64,000 nucleotides of DNA from Enoplolaimus lenunculus. Taxonomy: Eukaryota; Nematoda; Enoplea; Enoplida; Thoracostomopsidae. Each line of letters opens with the position of its first letter. The stretch's first letter is position 1. Both the position numbers and the translations under genes were made by a program. Under the pieces are notes generated by a model, which did not search any database, was not told the DNA's origin, and saw only the letters and a list, made by a program, of their open reading frames with translations. Below are positions 12,430 to 22,992 of the stretch, in pieces. The stretch is taken from positions 124,001-188,000 of the forward strand of contig JASANG010004101.1 in NCBI GenBank assembly GCA_030248215.1, read 5' to 3'.

Positions 12430-14296
12430 TGGGTAAACCAACCGTTGGAGTGAAGTCAGCCATTGGGGTGAAACCAACCGTTTGGGTGAAACCGACTGTT
12501 GTGGTGAAACGGACCGTTGGGGTGAAATCAACCGTTGGGGTGAAACCAACCGTGCGGGTGAAACCAACCGTTGGGGTGAAAGTAACCGTTGCGCTGAAAC
12601 CAACCGTTGGGGTAAAACCAATCATTAGGGTGAATCCAACCGTTGGGGTGAAACCAACCGTTGGGGTGAAACCAACCGTTGGGGTGAAACCAACCGTTGG
12701 GGTGAAACCAACCGTTGGGGTGAAACCAACCGTTGGGGTGAAACCAACCGTTGGGGTGAAACCAACCGTTGGGGTGAAACCAACCGTTGGGGTGAAATCA
12801 ACCGTTGGGGTGAAACCAACCGTGCGGGTGAAACCAACCGTTGGGGTGAAACTAACCGTTGGGGTGAAACCGACTGATGGGGTGAAAGCAACCCTTGGAG
12901 TGAAACCGACTGTTGGGCTGAAACCAACCGTTGGGGTGAAACTGACTGTTGAGGTGAAACCAACCGTTGGGGTGAAACCAACCGTTGGGGTGAAACCGGT
13001 TGTTGCGGTGAAACGAACCGTTGGGATGAAACAGACTGTTGAGATGAAACCAACCGTTGGGGTGAAACCAACCGTTGGGTTGAAACTAACCGTTGGGGTG
13101 AAACCAACCGTTGGGGTGAAACCAACCGTTGGGGTGAAACCAACCGTTGGGGTGAAACCAACCGTTGGGGTGAAACCAACCGTTGGGGTGAAACCAACTG
13201 TTGGGGTGAAACCAACCGTTGGGGTGAAACCAACCGTTGGGGTGAAACCAGCCGTTGGGTTGAAACTAACCGTTGGGGTGAAACCAACCGTTGGGGTGAA
13301 ACCAACCGTTGGGGTGAAACCAACCGTTGGGGTGAAACCAACCGTTGGGGTGAAACCAACCGTTGGGGTGAAACCAACCGTTGGCGTGAAATCAACCGTT
13401 GGGGTGAAACCAACCGTGCGGGTGAAACCAACCGTTGGGGTGAAACTAACCGTTGGGGTGAAACCGACTGATGGGGTGAAAGCAACCGTTGGAGTGAAAC
13501 CGACTGTTGGGCTGAAACCAACCGTTGGGGTGAAACCGACTGTTGGGGTGAAACCAACCGTTGGGGTGAAACCAACCGTTGGGGTGAAACCGGCTGTTGC
13601 GGTGAAACGAACCGTTGGGATGAAACAGACTGTTGAGATGAAACCAACCGTTCGGGGAAACCAACCGTTTGGGTGAAACCAACCGTTGGGGTGAACCAAC
13701 CCTTGGGTTGAAACCAATCGTTGCGGTGAAACCGACTATTGGGTTGAAACCAACCGTTGGGGTGAAACCGACTGTTGGGGTGAAACCAACCGTTGGGGTG
13801 AAACCAACTGTTGGGGTGAAACCAACCGTTGGGGTGAAACCGACTGTTGGGGTGAAACCAACCGTTGGGGTGAAACCAACCGTTGGGGTGAAATCAACCG
13901 TTGGGGTGAAACCAACCGTGCGGGTGAAACCAACCGTTGGGGTGAAACTAACCGTTGCGCTGAAACCAACCGTTGGGGTAAAACAAATCATTGGGGTGAA
14001 ACCAACCGTTGGGGTGAAACCAACCGTTGGGTTCAAACTAACCGTTGGGGTGAAACCAACCGTTGGGGTGAAACCGGCTTTTGCGGTGAAACGAACCGTT
14101 GGGATGAAATAGACTGTTGATATGAAACCAACCGTTGGGGGGAAACCGACTGTTGGGGTGAAACTAACCGTTGTGGTGAAACCGACTGTTGGGGTGAAAC
14201 CAACCGTTGCGGTGAAACCGACTGTTGGGTGAAACCAACGGGTGGGGTGAAACCGACAGTTGGGGTGAAACCAACCGTTGGGATGAAACCAACCAC
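12430..14296. repeat. 18-bp minisatellite, about 100 units, with higher-order structure
   Basis: The unit is accaaccgttggggtgaa. Because it is 18 bases long and lacks stops, several frames stay open and give artificial proteins such as PTVGVK repeats. These are not genes. Variant units recur in fixed order: a marked block starting gaaatcaaccgt at 12794 reappears at 13388, and gttgcggtgaaacg at 13002 reappears at 13596. Both are exactly 594 bp (33 units) apart. A third partial block lies at 13888-14120. Each unit contains CCAAC-c-GTTGG, a tight potential hairpin. Confidence 0.97.
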
Positions 14297-16065
14297 AAGC
14301 TCTATAAAGTGATGAAAGTTATAACCGTAAAATTACATAGCTAACGGGAAAAAAGTGCTGAACCAAAATGGAAAATTTCGTGCACTTTCTGTAACAAGTT
14401 TTTTGACTGTAACTACTGAAGGCCACGCTCTTTTGGCAAATCCTTTGGCACAGATATTCCCGACGGACCAGTATACCAGTGTACAAAATTTAAACGAAAT
14501 AGGTCTGATGTTACCTGAGTACCAACATGCAAACTAAACTGAAAATACGCACTTGAGAAGCGCGAACAATATATATGAACACTATCGTGTTCATATGATT
14601 GCGTATAGTTTTGAATAAAATAGAACTATTTCCATAAAACACAACAGTGAATATAAATAGCAGATAAATTACGTTATTTTTTTCCTAAATTTTGTCTTTC
14701 TCTTTCTGTCTGCCTCCCCTCTCTTTTCTCTTCTGTTTTTCATTCCTCGTTTTTCTACTTTCTTTTTTTCGGGTGCCGACCACACCGAAAGTCCTTCAAT
14801 CCGAGTATCATTAAAAAGTGCATCCCTTGTCAAATCAAGTTTGAAAATCTTTAAACATAAAATGCTATTTTATAACAGCATTTCTAACAAACCAAGTTGC
14901 TAGATATTTTTATTCATGGGGGCTTTATGTTTTTTACAGAAAAGATTGATGTCCGTCCGTCAGTCTAGCCTCTGTCTTTTAAAAACGAAGCATATACTTG
15001 ATAAATTTTTTGTTTGACAGCCAATTATCTTGGAGTGTTAACCACGCATTTGGGTTTTACACAGTTTATTAGCTACAGGTTAATTTGCATAATTGGTTAA
15101 GCCTAAATTAGGACTTTCTACATTATTTCACCAATTATTAGAGTTTACAAGCAATCTTATTTTAGTACTAAATGATTTTTGCAAATATAATTATTAATTA
15201 ATATATTTTCATAAAATTTTAATCGCTTCGAATGTATCTGGATTCATTTGGGACCGGTCGAAAGGCGGAACGACGAGAAATCCAGTTATGTGTGGAAGAT
15301 AAAGCTTGCGAATCAGATCGGCGGCGGCCAACCGGTACAGTTGGGAATTCTTTCTCCCCAAAACATAAAAAAAAAAAAAGGCCTATCATAGGGACACGGT
15401 AGTGTCTCCTATAATATGTTTCGTGCAAGTTTATTGCTAGACACTTTTTTGATTTTAAAACCATAGCTGTGAGGATTGCAAAAAATTTTTTGCACCTAAA
15501 TATGTGTAAGGATGCGCCGCATACATGCTGAAAGTTTCGTCTCTTTACTTTACTTGCACGTCTTGAAATTTAATAAAAACCGACGAACTTTACGCAAAAA
15601 CTTCGGCGATTTTGAGTCAGAATACTGTTTTTACCCAACACGAAGGAACAGACAAGTAAAGAGAAACGCTAAATTTAGTATGTATAGGCCGTTTACCTGT
15701 TCATGACCCTGCAATAAATTCTTCAATTTTAAGCTGCAACTTCAACCAAAAACTGGTGAACCTTTTTTCCGAAGAAACGTATTTGTGCACGAGTGTTTGA
15801 AATAACTACAGAATGCAGCCGCTATATACTTCGGCAAAATAAACAACAGATTACAGTGTATCGAATAGCTTATTAATTGTTCACAGATGATTTTTAATTC
15901 TAAAATATTTAAAGTGCAATCATTCATGACGATAGCTCAAAATTCGTTATCGTATTGTAATAATGTAACAACATAGCTAGTATATTGCAAATGGAACAGG
16001 AGCACGTGAAAGTTTAAAATCGATGGCCCATGTGTGGTTTCATATATTGATTTATTTTTGTGACT
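14297..16065. other. No recognisable gene
   Basis: AT-rich sequence with a pyrimidine-rich stretch (14690-14770) and a 12-base A run near 15370. Short open frames exist, but none matches a family I know. If the spartin-like gene at 17553 is complete, some of its upstream exons should lie here or just to the right. I could not identify them. Confidence 0.5.
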
Positions 16066-16206
16066 ATGCTTTCCGGCAAAATGAAAGATGCTAAAAACAG
16101 TGAATTGTACAACAAAATGGCTAAATCGCGAGAATATATTCTTCAAAGGCTTGTCGACATTCGTCATGGGCAACAGTTAGCCGACTCTAAGGAAGCGGAA
16201 GCTCAA
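16066..16206 (+). other. Candidate first exon, unknown protein
   Basis: An ATG at 16066 opens 47 codons (MLSGKMKDAKNSELYNKMAK, then a charged helical stretch ending SKEAEAQ) followed by a donor-like gtgggt at 16207. The composition is protein-like: alternating Lys, Glu, Arg and Ala with few low-complexity runs. I do not recognise it. It lies 1.3 kb upstream of the spartin-like exons on the same strand, but its phase (0) does not join directly to the exon at 17553, which needs one leftover base. Confidence 0.3.
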
Positions 16207-16498
16207 GTGGGTTTTCCAGTTATGTATTTAACAGTTTTTGTTGTCAACGTCATACGTTTTAGTGCGTTAACAATGACGTATTATACCGTCTTTTTGCCAT
16301 AGGGGAATTTTTGTAGCATCTAGAACCTAATATGGTATATAAGGTTTGCCTTTGTTTGTATATTACGTTTAATTGCAAGAATTAACCTGCGGATGTTTCA
16401 AATTTGTATTTCACGTTCGTAGATGCGGATGCCTTCCTGTTCTCGTTTCCAAGCGTTAAAGTTTGTTCGCGGTGAATTCAGACGTCGATTTGCAGGCT

Positions 16499-17035
16499 AA
16501 TTAATCCGGAATTATAAAATATTGGAATCGTAAAGTGGAAAAATACCGAAACCTGAACCGGATCAAGAAAACGAAAAGTACTTGTTACGAAAAAATTCAT
16601 TTGAAAGCTATTTTATCGCTTTTAATGGTGTAGACACCGTTCAGAATGCCAAAATCCGGAAACAAATGCAGTAGCTGGGAAACGTATGATAAATTAAGGA
16701 GTGTAACACAAATTGAAAATTATGGCAATAAACACGCTCAGACAGTTTTAGAAAAATAAGTATAAAAGAATAATATGCCAATTTTTGTTAAATTTTTGGG
16801 CCATGTTACTTTAAGGAGCGTCCAGGTTTCTGGTGGGTCCATAAAGAGTAGGTTTAGATTCTAGATTACATTTTTTGCTTAGGCTTAGACGCAGGCTTAG
16901 GAACATAAAATTTGCAATGCTTAGGCTTAGTCTTAGAGTTCGAAATACGCTTAATCTACTGTTACGCCCCTTAAAGTAACATTGGCCAATTTTTGAAAGA
17001 GAAAAACTTTCAATACCGAAATTACAGGAAACATT
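16499..17035. mobile_element. CCGGAA-rich hAT-type miniature element, copy 1, interrupted
   Basis: ccggaattataaaatattgg and the next 300 bases follow the element at 51662-52099 (shared gccaaaatcc, gaaacaaat, gataaatta). The match resumes after 16983 (tttcaataccgaaa). Both ends are eroded. A TTAGGC-cored element at 16803-16982 sits inside it. Confidence 0.75.
16803..16982. mobile_element. TTAGGC-cored element nested in a CCGGAA element
   Basis: The ends atgttactttaaggagcg and cgccccttaaagtaacat are inverted with one mismatch. The core holds several copies of gcttaggcttag. Flanks tgggcca and ttggcca resemble a slightly decayed 7-8 bp target duplication, as expected for hAT insertion. The nested position shows it moved after its host element. 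Confidence 0.85.
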
Positions 17036-17552
17036 TAACACTAATATTGACCAATGTATACAGGTTCAGATCAGTGTCATAAATCTCGCTAATGCAGCCA
17101 TGTTAATATTCTCAATAATACTGTTTGCAAACAACAGAAGCGTTAGCTCGTTGTTTTGTATTGGAAAATGCGTTATTTCCGTGATAACGGTACAAAAAAT
17201 CAGAATAACTGACAGCACTTCCCTGTATTTTCTGTAGGAACCAGTGGTCGTTCGTACATATCTAGCCAATCAAAATGTAAAATAAATGAATAAATGACGG
17301 AATTGTTGGAAGGAATAAACCAACTGCTAAATTTAGCCTGATACAGGCATGCTATCCAAATGTGGCTTAAGTTTTAGACTATTTTTTAAAAAATATCCGG
17401 CAAGTTAGAATACCGGAGGCGGATGTCGATTTTTCGACGGAGCCGCATATCCGGTTCATCTCTGATGTATAGTTAGTACTCGATATTTGATGTGAAGTAG
17501 AATCTGTGGAAACGGGATGCAGGCAGTTCTTAATGTGTTCTTTACTTTCAAG

Positions 17553-18022
17553 GTGCTGCATCTGTTTACATGGGTTTGGAAGCAGCGGCGAAGGTTTTAG
17601 CGAAATGTATTGTAAATGAAACTGTTCAGGTTGTTAATTATAGGTAACTGATTTTAATTATATTTTGAGAGCATATTTTGAGTTATGTCCATAACCTAAT
17701 TGTTTTCTTACTAGGTTTACATAGCGAAATTTGGTTTGCGCTACCCTGTAACTGCAGTATGTTAAGCTTTCTATGTATGCATGCTCAATTATAGTGTTAA
17801 TAATTTTAGATATGGTGATGAATTTATGAATTTGGTACGCTAGCCGACAATGCATTGAAATCCACATACAACGTCGGAGTTATTAGATACAATGTTGCTC
17901 ATTTAGGACCGAAAGTGATTATAAAAAGAACGGCCAAGAAAACTGGGCTGGGAATTCTGCAGGATTTGGATAGACAAGCCAAGCGGTCTAAGCAAGCGGC
18001 AATCACAGATGGATCGAGTTGA
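17553..18022 (+). CDS. Spartin-like senescence-domain protein, C-terminal exons, frame broken
   Basis: Spartin is a lipid-droplet, endosome and mitochondrial protein ending in a senescence domain. Exon 17553-17643 encodes AASVYMGLEAAAKVLAKCIV, then NETVQVVNY, which aligns with vertebrate spartin GLECAAKCIVN and AETVQTVRYKYG. Exon 17810-18022 starts RYGDE and ends GTLADNALKSTYNVGVIRYN, then VAHLGPKVIIKRTAKKTG and a short charged tail to TGA. This matches spartin VNVGVTAYNINNIGIKA and VKKTATQTG. The octamer atgaattt occurs twice at 17818-17833. The doubling shifts the frame, and one copy alone would preserve both frame and family spacing. The upstream exon must leave one base before 17553 and was not found. 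This could be a frame-shifted allele, an assembly error or a pseudogene. Confidence 0.75.
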
Positions 18023-19653
18023 GCTTAATAATCTTTCTGCTTTAGAGCGTTGCACAATGCAAGGACGTAGCCTTGAGGGCTAGGGTTTAGCACCCCTTGC
18101 TCCTTAGCGCCTTCTGTCCAGGGGTTTTAAGAAATTTTTTCAGTTGGTAACTAGAAACCACGCATCGCAATTTTCATATAGCGTATTCCAAAATTTTCAA
18201 AACCTTTACTACAGCGGTGGCATGGTTTACTTTTTTGTATGCCATAGGTGGAACGTTTTTAATTTTACGCGATTTGACCGAAGTAGCATAGTTGTAGTTG
18301 TTGATATTTTTTATACTGGTGTCAATTTGCATAATACTGTAGTATTTTTGCTGTAACTGCATTATGGGCTAATAACATCATTTTTCCAGCCTGCGTTATG
18401 TTCAAAAATGTTTTCACTGTTTGTTGTCTAAAAGAGGCAAATGGCAATTCAATCTCCAAAATAAAACGTTTAATTAACACTTTTGTGGTGTTAAACGACG
18501 GTTAGGCAGGGTGTAAACGGATAGTAACAATAACGGAAACGGAAATAGATAGTGATCGAAATAACGTAACCGGAAAATGGATATTGAGGTATAAGTTTCA
18601 AAGATGTTTTAGTTTTGGCCAACAATACAGAGGCGTGCAAATATGCAAGGGGCTTTCTAAAATTTCAAGAAAAGTATCGGATGTTTCGAAATTTTCTTAG
18701 ATTTTGGGTGTATTTAGCAATTTTAATTTCATTTCGAACCATTGTAGCATATCTGTAATGAAAATTGACAGTTATGTTCGTGACTTTAACTAATTTCGAA
18801 CGTAAAAACAACAGACCTCTATTGTTTCTATAAAGAACGAACATCGATTTTTGCCGCAAACGGATATCTGGTTACACGCTGTGGTTAGCTAATAGCGAAT
18901 TTCGTTCTTATGTTCATTCTGCTATAACAGAGACAATCTTTGAGTCTGTCGTTGAATAATATGCTTTTCAGACTGCACATAATTTGTTAGATAGAAGGAG
19001 GGGAACTAAAATATTCGTAGTTGGGGTGCGCCACCTGTCACTCCCTTCAGTACCTACTTGCAACCTTGGCAGCCGCAGCTGACTTGCACATCACTGCATT
19101 TTATTATCTTTATAAAACTGTGCGATTTTTTTCTACAAAACACGGGTAGAGTTCAAAATTTATAAAGCTTCATCCCGGATAACCGAATAGAAGACAGGTT
19201 GACTGGAGTACTGAGAGAACCGCAATATGACGCTTATATTTAGGCTTTACTTACACGTAAACTTGGGTTTATACTTAGGCTTATTTGTCAGGTTCTTACA
19301 CTTAACATGTTTCGCCGTTACTGTCCAGAGCAGGTGCCAACTAACGGATGGATTCCGATTGTAGCTATACTATTTCAGTTTGCCAATTTCTCCAAACTAG
19401 AAGCTGCCTAAATGGCGGGTTCTGTGTGAAACGTTTCTGTATGTTGCATGTTGTTATTATCGCAATTTACTTTTGTATTGTGTTTCTGGGTTTTACACAG
19501 TTAAATTTGCAATTTGTCATTTTAAAATTTGTCTGCGTGTTCATGTTAGTAAATTTAAAGTTGAAAATTATACGCGAGTGATTAGGATAATTGTCAGATA
19601 TCTGATTCAACCGCCTTGCGTCGGTATTTAAAAATTGGTCTTGTAAAGGTTTG
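18023..19653. other. Repeat-derived DNA without a recognised gene
   Basis: 18065-18140 resembles a transposon end (gtagccttgagggctaggg). 18500-18860 has a decayed relative of the CCGGAA-type sequence (aacggaaacggaaatag). 19225-19305 has TTAGGC variants (atttaggctttac, acttaggctta). No exon could be supported. Confidence 0.45.
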
Positions 19654-19866
19654 AAACTAGAAGTTAAAGTGCCCCGATAGGGCCATGAAAAAAGAATATG
19701 TTTCCAAACCAAGCCAGAAGAAATTTGTAAAGTGTATGTGAGAAGTTCGTGATTTAAACTTAAGCCTGTATCCTGTATAGTTCTTTTCTCGATGTATGCT
19801 ATTCGCTCTGATTTAGTAAAACGCGGCCGGTAAATGTTTATTATAAATCCCAACCCGCAACCCGTA

Positions 19867-20075
19867 TGACACACAAAATACACAAATTTAAGGCCAGCAA
19901 ATCACAGGTTATGCAATTTAACTGGTACCCGCGACCTGTGGGACACAAAATAACCGAAATTAAGGCCAGCAAATCACAGGTTATGCAATTTACTGGTACC
20001 CGAGCCGTAAGACACAAAATACCCAAATTTAAGGCCAGCAAATCACAGGTTATGTAATTTAACTGGTAACCCGAG
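19867..20075. repeat. Three ~70-bp tandem subrepeats in the left foldback arm
   Basis: Each unit contains aaggccagcaaatcacagg, then ttatgcaattt and aactggtacccg. The segment from CCAG to CTGG can itself fold (CCAGcAAAT against ATTTaaCTGG). The matching array in the right arm is at about 23087-23296. Confidence 0.9.
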
Positions 20076-20169
20076 CCGGGATCCTTAAAGCCGACGTCTG
20101 AATCTGATTCAATCCAGCCACTGGCTTTACCGTACCAAATACTTTTGCCGTTTTTCCAGAATCCGTGCA

Positions 20170-20309
20170 ATTCTAACCCCGTTAGAATTACACCCCGTTA
20201 AACCGTGTACTCTAACCCCGTTAGAGTTACACCAAATTTCCGACCAATCTAACCCCGTTAGATTTGGCCCAACCGTTGTAGAATAATAAATCTAACCCCG
20301 TTAGATTTA
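20170..20309. repeat. Chain of four matched hairpins, left arm
   Basis: Perfect stems at 20170-20188 (attCTAACCCCGTTAGaat), 20209-20227 (actCTAACCCCGTTAGagt), 20246-20264 (aatCTAACCCCGTTAGatt) and 20287-20309 (same core with taaat and attta flanks). The outer stem bases change between copies yet stay complementary. A further stem TACAC/GTGTA lies at 20187-20208. Confidence 0.9.
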
Positions 20310-20369
20310 CTAGACTACTTTTCCCCAGGTTTTCCGGTAATACCCCAAGTTCCCTTTTAGCACATAACA

Positions 20370-20798
20370 CCAGTATTCAATACTGGGTAGATCCTGCGCC
20401 CTGCGCAACACCAATAAAATCCGTGATGCCTGATTTCCTTCACATGTTAAGCCACCGTGACTATTCTTAAATTAAATCAACTCGACCTTACTTATGAAAA
20501 CTTCCAATACCAACGCAAAACCCGAAATTGAAGAAAATAACGTATGCCTCTGTTCGCAATCAACTGTAAAATGTAACCAACCGATACCACCAAATCCAAC
20601 AATCAAACTGATTCCGGTCCTGGCTACCCATATCGGCATCTCGACCTCATTTGCATTTTTGCCGACACCCACAATTGGGTGTCCGCAATGCGGTCGAGGT
20701 CGAGAGCCACACAACCGGTACTACAACAACAACAACAACCATGCCGGAGACACTCAATATAAAGCACCATTTTGGTGCTGACATAGCCTAGCTATGTC
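20370..20798. repeat. Further perfect short palindromes, left arm
   Basis: ccagtattcaatactgg (20370-20386), tgcgccctgcgca (20395-20407), acacccacaattgggtgt (20665-20682), ccgcaatgcgg (20683-20693), agcaccattttggtgct (20763-20779) and gacatagcctagctatgtc (20780-20798). Several abut directly. They have unrelated sequences but the same small-loop design. Confidence 0.88.
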
Positions 20799-22852
20799 GT
20801 TAAGCGCAGATTAGGCCAGCAACAATTGCAACATTAATCAATACCGTTCTATGGCCACGCAGGGCCCAGGTAAGTTCAACATTGCGGACACAGCCGCCAT
20901 AGCATCGATTTACCAATTTCTACGCCTTGTAGCAACGCCTAAGCCTAACTTAAGTTCTAAGAGAGACTAGGTGGAGCCAGGGACTCCCTTAAGGTGTGGT
21001 TTTGATATAGGGTTTTATTTTAGTTTTAGTTTTTAGTTTGAAATAGGTTTAAGTGTGGCACAGCCACCTACAGTGTAGAAACAAGTTGAAATAAATTTTC
21101 CTTTTTGAGCTAATTCGTAGTCAAATGGCAAAAATGCCCTAAATCCTGCTGAACATGTGGTATTTGCAACTGAAACATATTCGCTGCTTTTACATAGTGT
21201 AAACCAGAAAACCATTCAATAAATACTTCCGACATTGGCGAAAAACGACCTCCGGTTCCGGTAGAGATTTGCCAGGTATGTAACTTTAAACCAGTTTTGA
21301 AAAGTTCCGTTGACGAGATTTCCCAACCAGATAGCTTATAACGATTTTTGCCAACACTTTTCAGATTATTGCTAAAAATAGCAAACTTAAAATCATTTAG
21401 ATACCTAATTCTGTTTCACGTCTGGCTAAGGCAAAGTTTGTTGTCGCCGGACTGCCGTTTTTTCACCGTATGTTAAACGTTTGTGAAAAAGATAAGTGAA
21501 AAGAAAAAACGGATAATGACCAAAATAACGAAAACAAAATAACGGTAAATATTCACCGAGGTTTCTAATAAATTTTTAGTTTTGGATGATTTTCGTTATT
21601 TTGATTATTTACGGAACAAATGCAGCCTATACGTAGCGTTAAATTTTCACGATTTGGACTTCATTTAGAACTAATTTTGAGCATACAAACAGCTAAATTT
21701 TCGGTATTTTTGTAACGCAAATGGACATCGGATTTTATTAAATGGATATATCCGGTTTAAAACCTTCTTCTTATCGCTTTTCGGATTTAATGGAGCCGTA
21801 TAATTTTGAATTTATTTAGTAACATTTTTAGCGCTCTAATTGTATCTAATGATTGATGCCTGCAGTAAAAAATGGAAAGTTCAGTTTTTAAAATTTTTGA
21901 CCAAGACAGTTCAAGGACGGAGACCAATTACTATGAACCGTCCAAATTGTATGCACACGTAGCATTATTGTTCAACACAGCGAATATGTTTCAGTTGCAA
22001 ATACCACATGTTCAGCAGGATTTAGGGCATTTTTGCCATTTGACTACGAATTAGCTCAAAAAGGAAAATTTATTTCAACTTGTTTCTACACTGTAGGTGG
22101 CTGTGCCACACTTAAACCTATTTCAAACTAAAACTAAAACTAAAATAAAACCCTATATCAAAACCACACCTTAAGGGAGTCCCTGGCTCCACCTAGTCTC
22201 TCTTAGAACTTAAGTTAGGCTTAGGCGTTGCTACAAGGCGTAGAAATTGGTAAATCGATGCTATGGCGGCTGTGTCCGCAATGTTGAACTTACCTGGGCC
22301 CTGCGTGGCCATAGAACGGTATTGATTAATGTTGCAATTGTTGCTGGCCTAATCTGCGCTTAACGACATAGCTAGGCTATGTCAGCACCAAAATGGTGCT
22401 TTATATTGAGTGTCTCCGGCATGGTTGTTGTTGTTGTTGTAGTACCGGTTGTGTGGCTCTCGACCTCGACCGCATTGCGGACACCCAATTGTGGGTGTCG
22501 GCGAAAATGCAAATGAGGTCGAGATGCCGATATGGGTAGCCAGGACCGGAATCAGTTTGATTGTTGGATTTGGTGGTATCGGTTGGTTATATTTTACAGT
22601 TGATTGCGAACAGAGGCATACGTTATTTTGTTCAATTTCGGGTTTTGCGTTGGTATTGGAAGTTTTCATAATTAGGTTCGAGTTGATTTAATTTAAGAAT
22701 AGTCACGGTGGCTTAACATGTGAAGGAAATCAGGCATCACGGATTTTATTGGTGTTGCGCAGCGCGCAGGATCTACCCAGTATCGAATACTGGTGTTATG
22801 TGCTAAAAGGGAACTTGGGGTATTACCGGAGAACCTGGGAAAAGTAGTCTAG

Positions 22853-22992
22853 TAAATCTAACGGGGTTAGATTTATTATTCTACAACGGTTGGGCCAAAT
22901 CTAACGGGGTTAGATTGGTCGGAAATTTGGTGTAACTCTAACGGGGTTAGAGTACACGGTTTAACGGGGTGTAATTCTAACGGGGTTAGAAT
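22853..22992. repeat. Mirror hairpin chain, right arm
   Basis: The same four CTAACGGGGTTAG-cored hairpins occur in reverse order, from 22853-22875 to 22974-22992. All remain perfectly paired. In the neighbouring palindrome ccagtatcgaatactgg one arm base differs from the left copy, and the change falls in the loop-proximal region. Confidence 0.88.

Noticed and set aside
12365-13717. Open frames of up to 450 residues on both strands
   Set aside because: They are produced by the 18-bp stop-free minisatellite unit. All are open for the same trivial reason and encode only six-residue repeats.
12430-14296. CRISPR-like array
   Set aside because: Units are contiguous 18-mers without unique spacers, in eukaryotic DNA.
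17066-17269. Hydrophobic open frames on both strands at 17.05-17.27 kb considered as a spartin exon
   Set aside because: The sequence does not match the senescence domain and the phase does not join cleanly to the exon at 17553.
19379-19432. EGF-like string CQFLQTRSCLNGGFC after a tatttcag acceptor
   Set aside because: Only part of an EGF cysteine pattern is present, no neighbouring exon continues it, and no convincing donor follows. Chance is more likely.
19841-20170. 109-residue repetitive frame, mirrored at 22992-23321
   Set aside because: It is a translation of the 70-bp subrepeats, with no start context or family motif.
20494-20781. 95-residue frame with Cys and Asn runs, mirrored at 22382-22669
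   Set aside because: The mirror pair exists because the arms are inverted copies. Other frames in the same place are equally open, and the frame overlaps palindromes that would constrain the DNA and not a protein.
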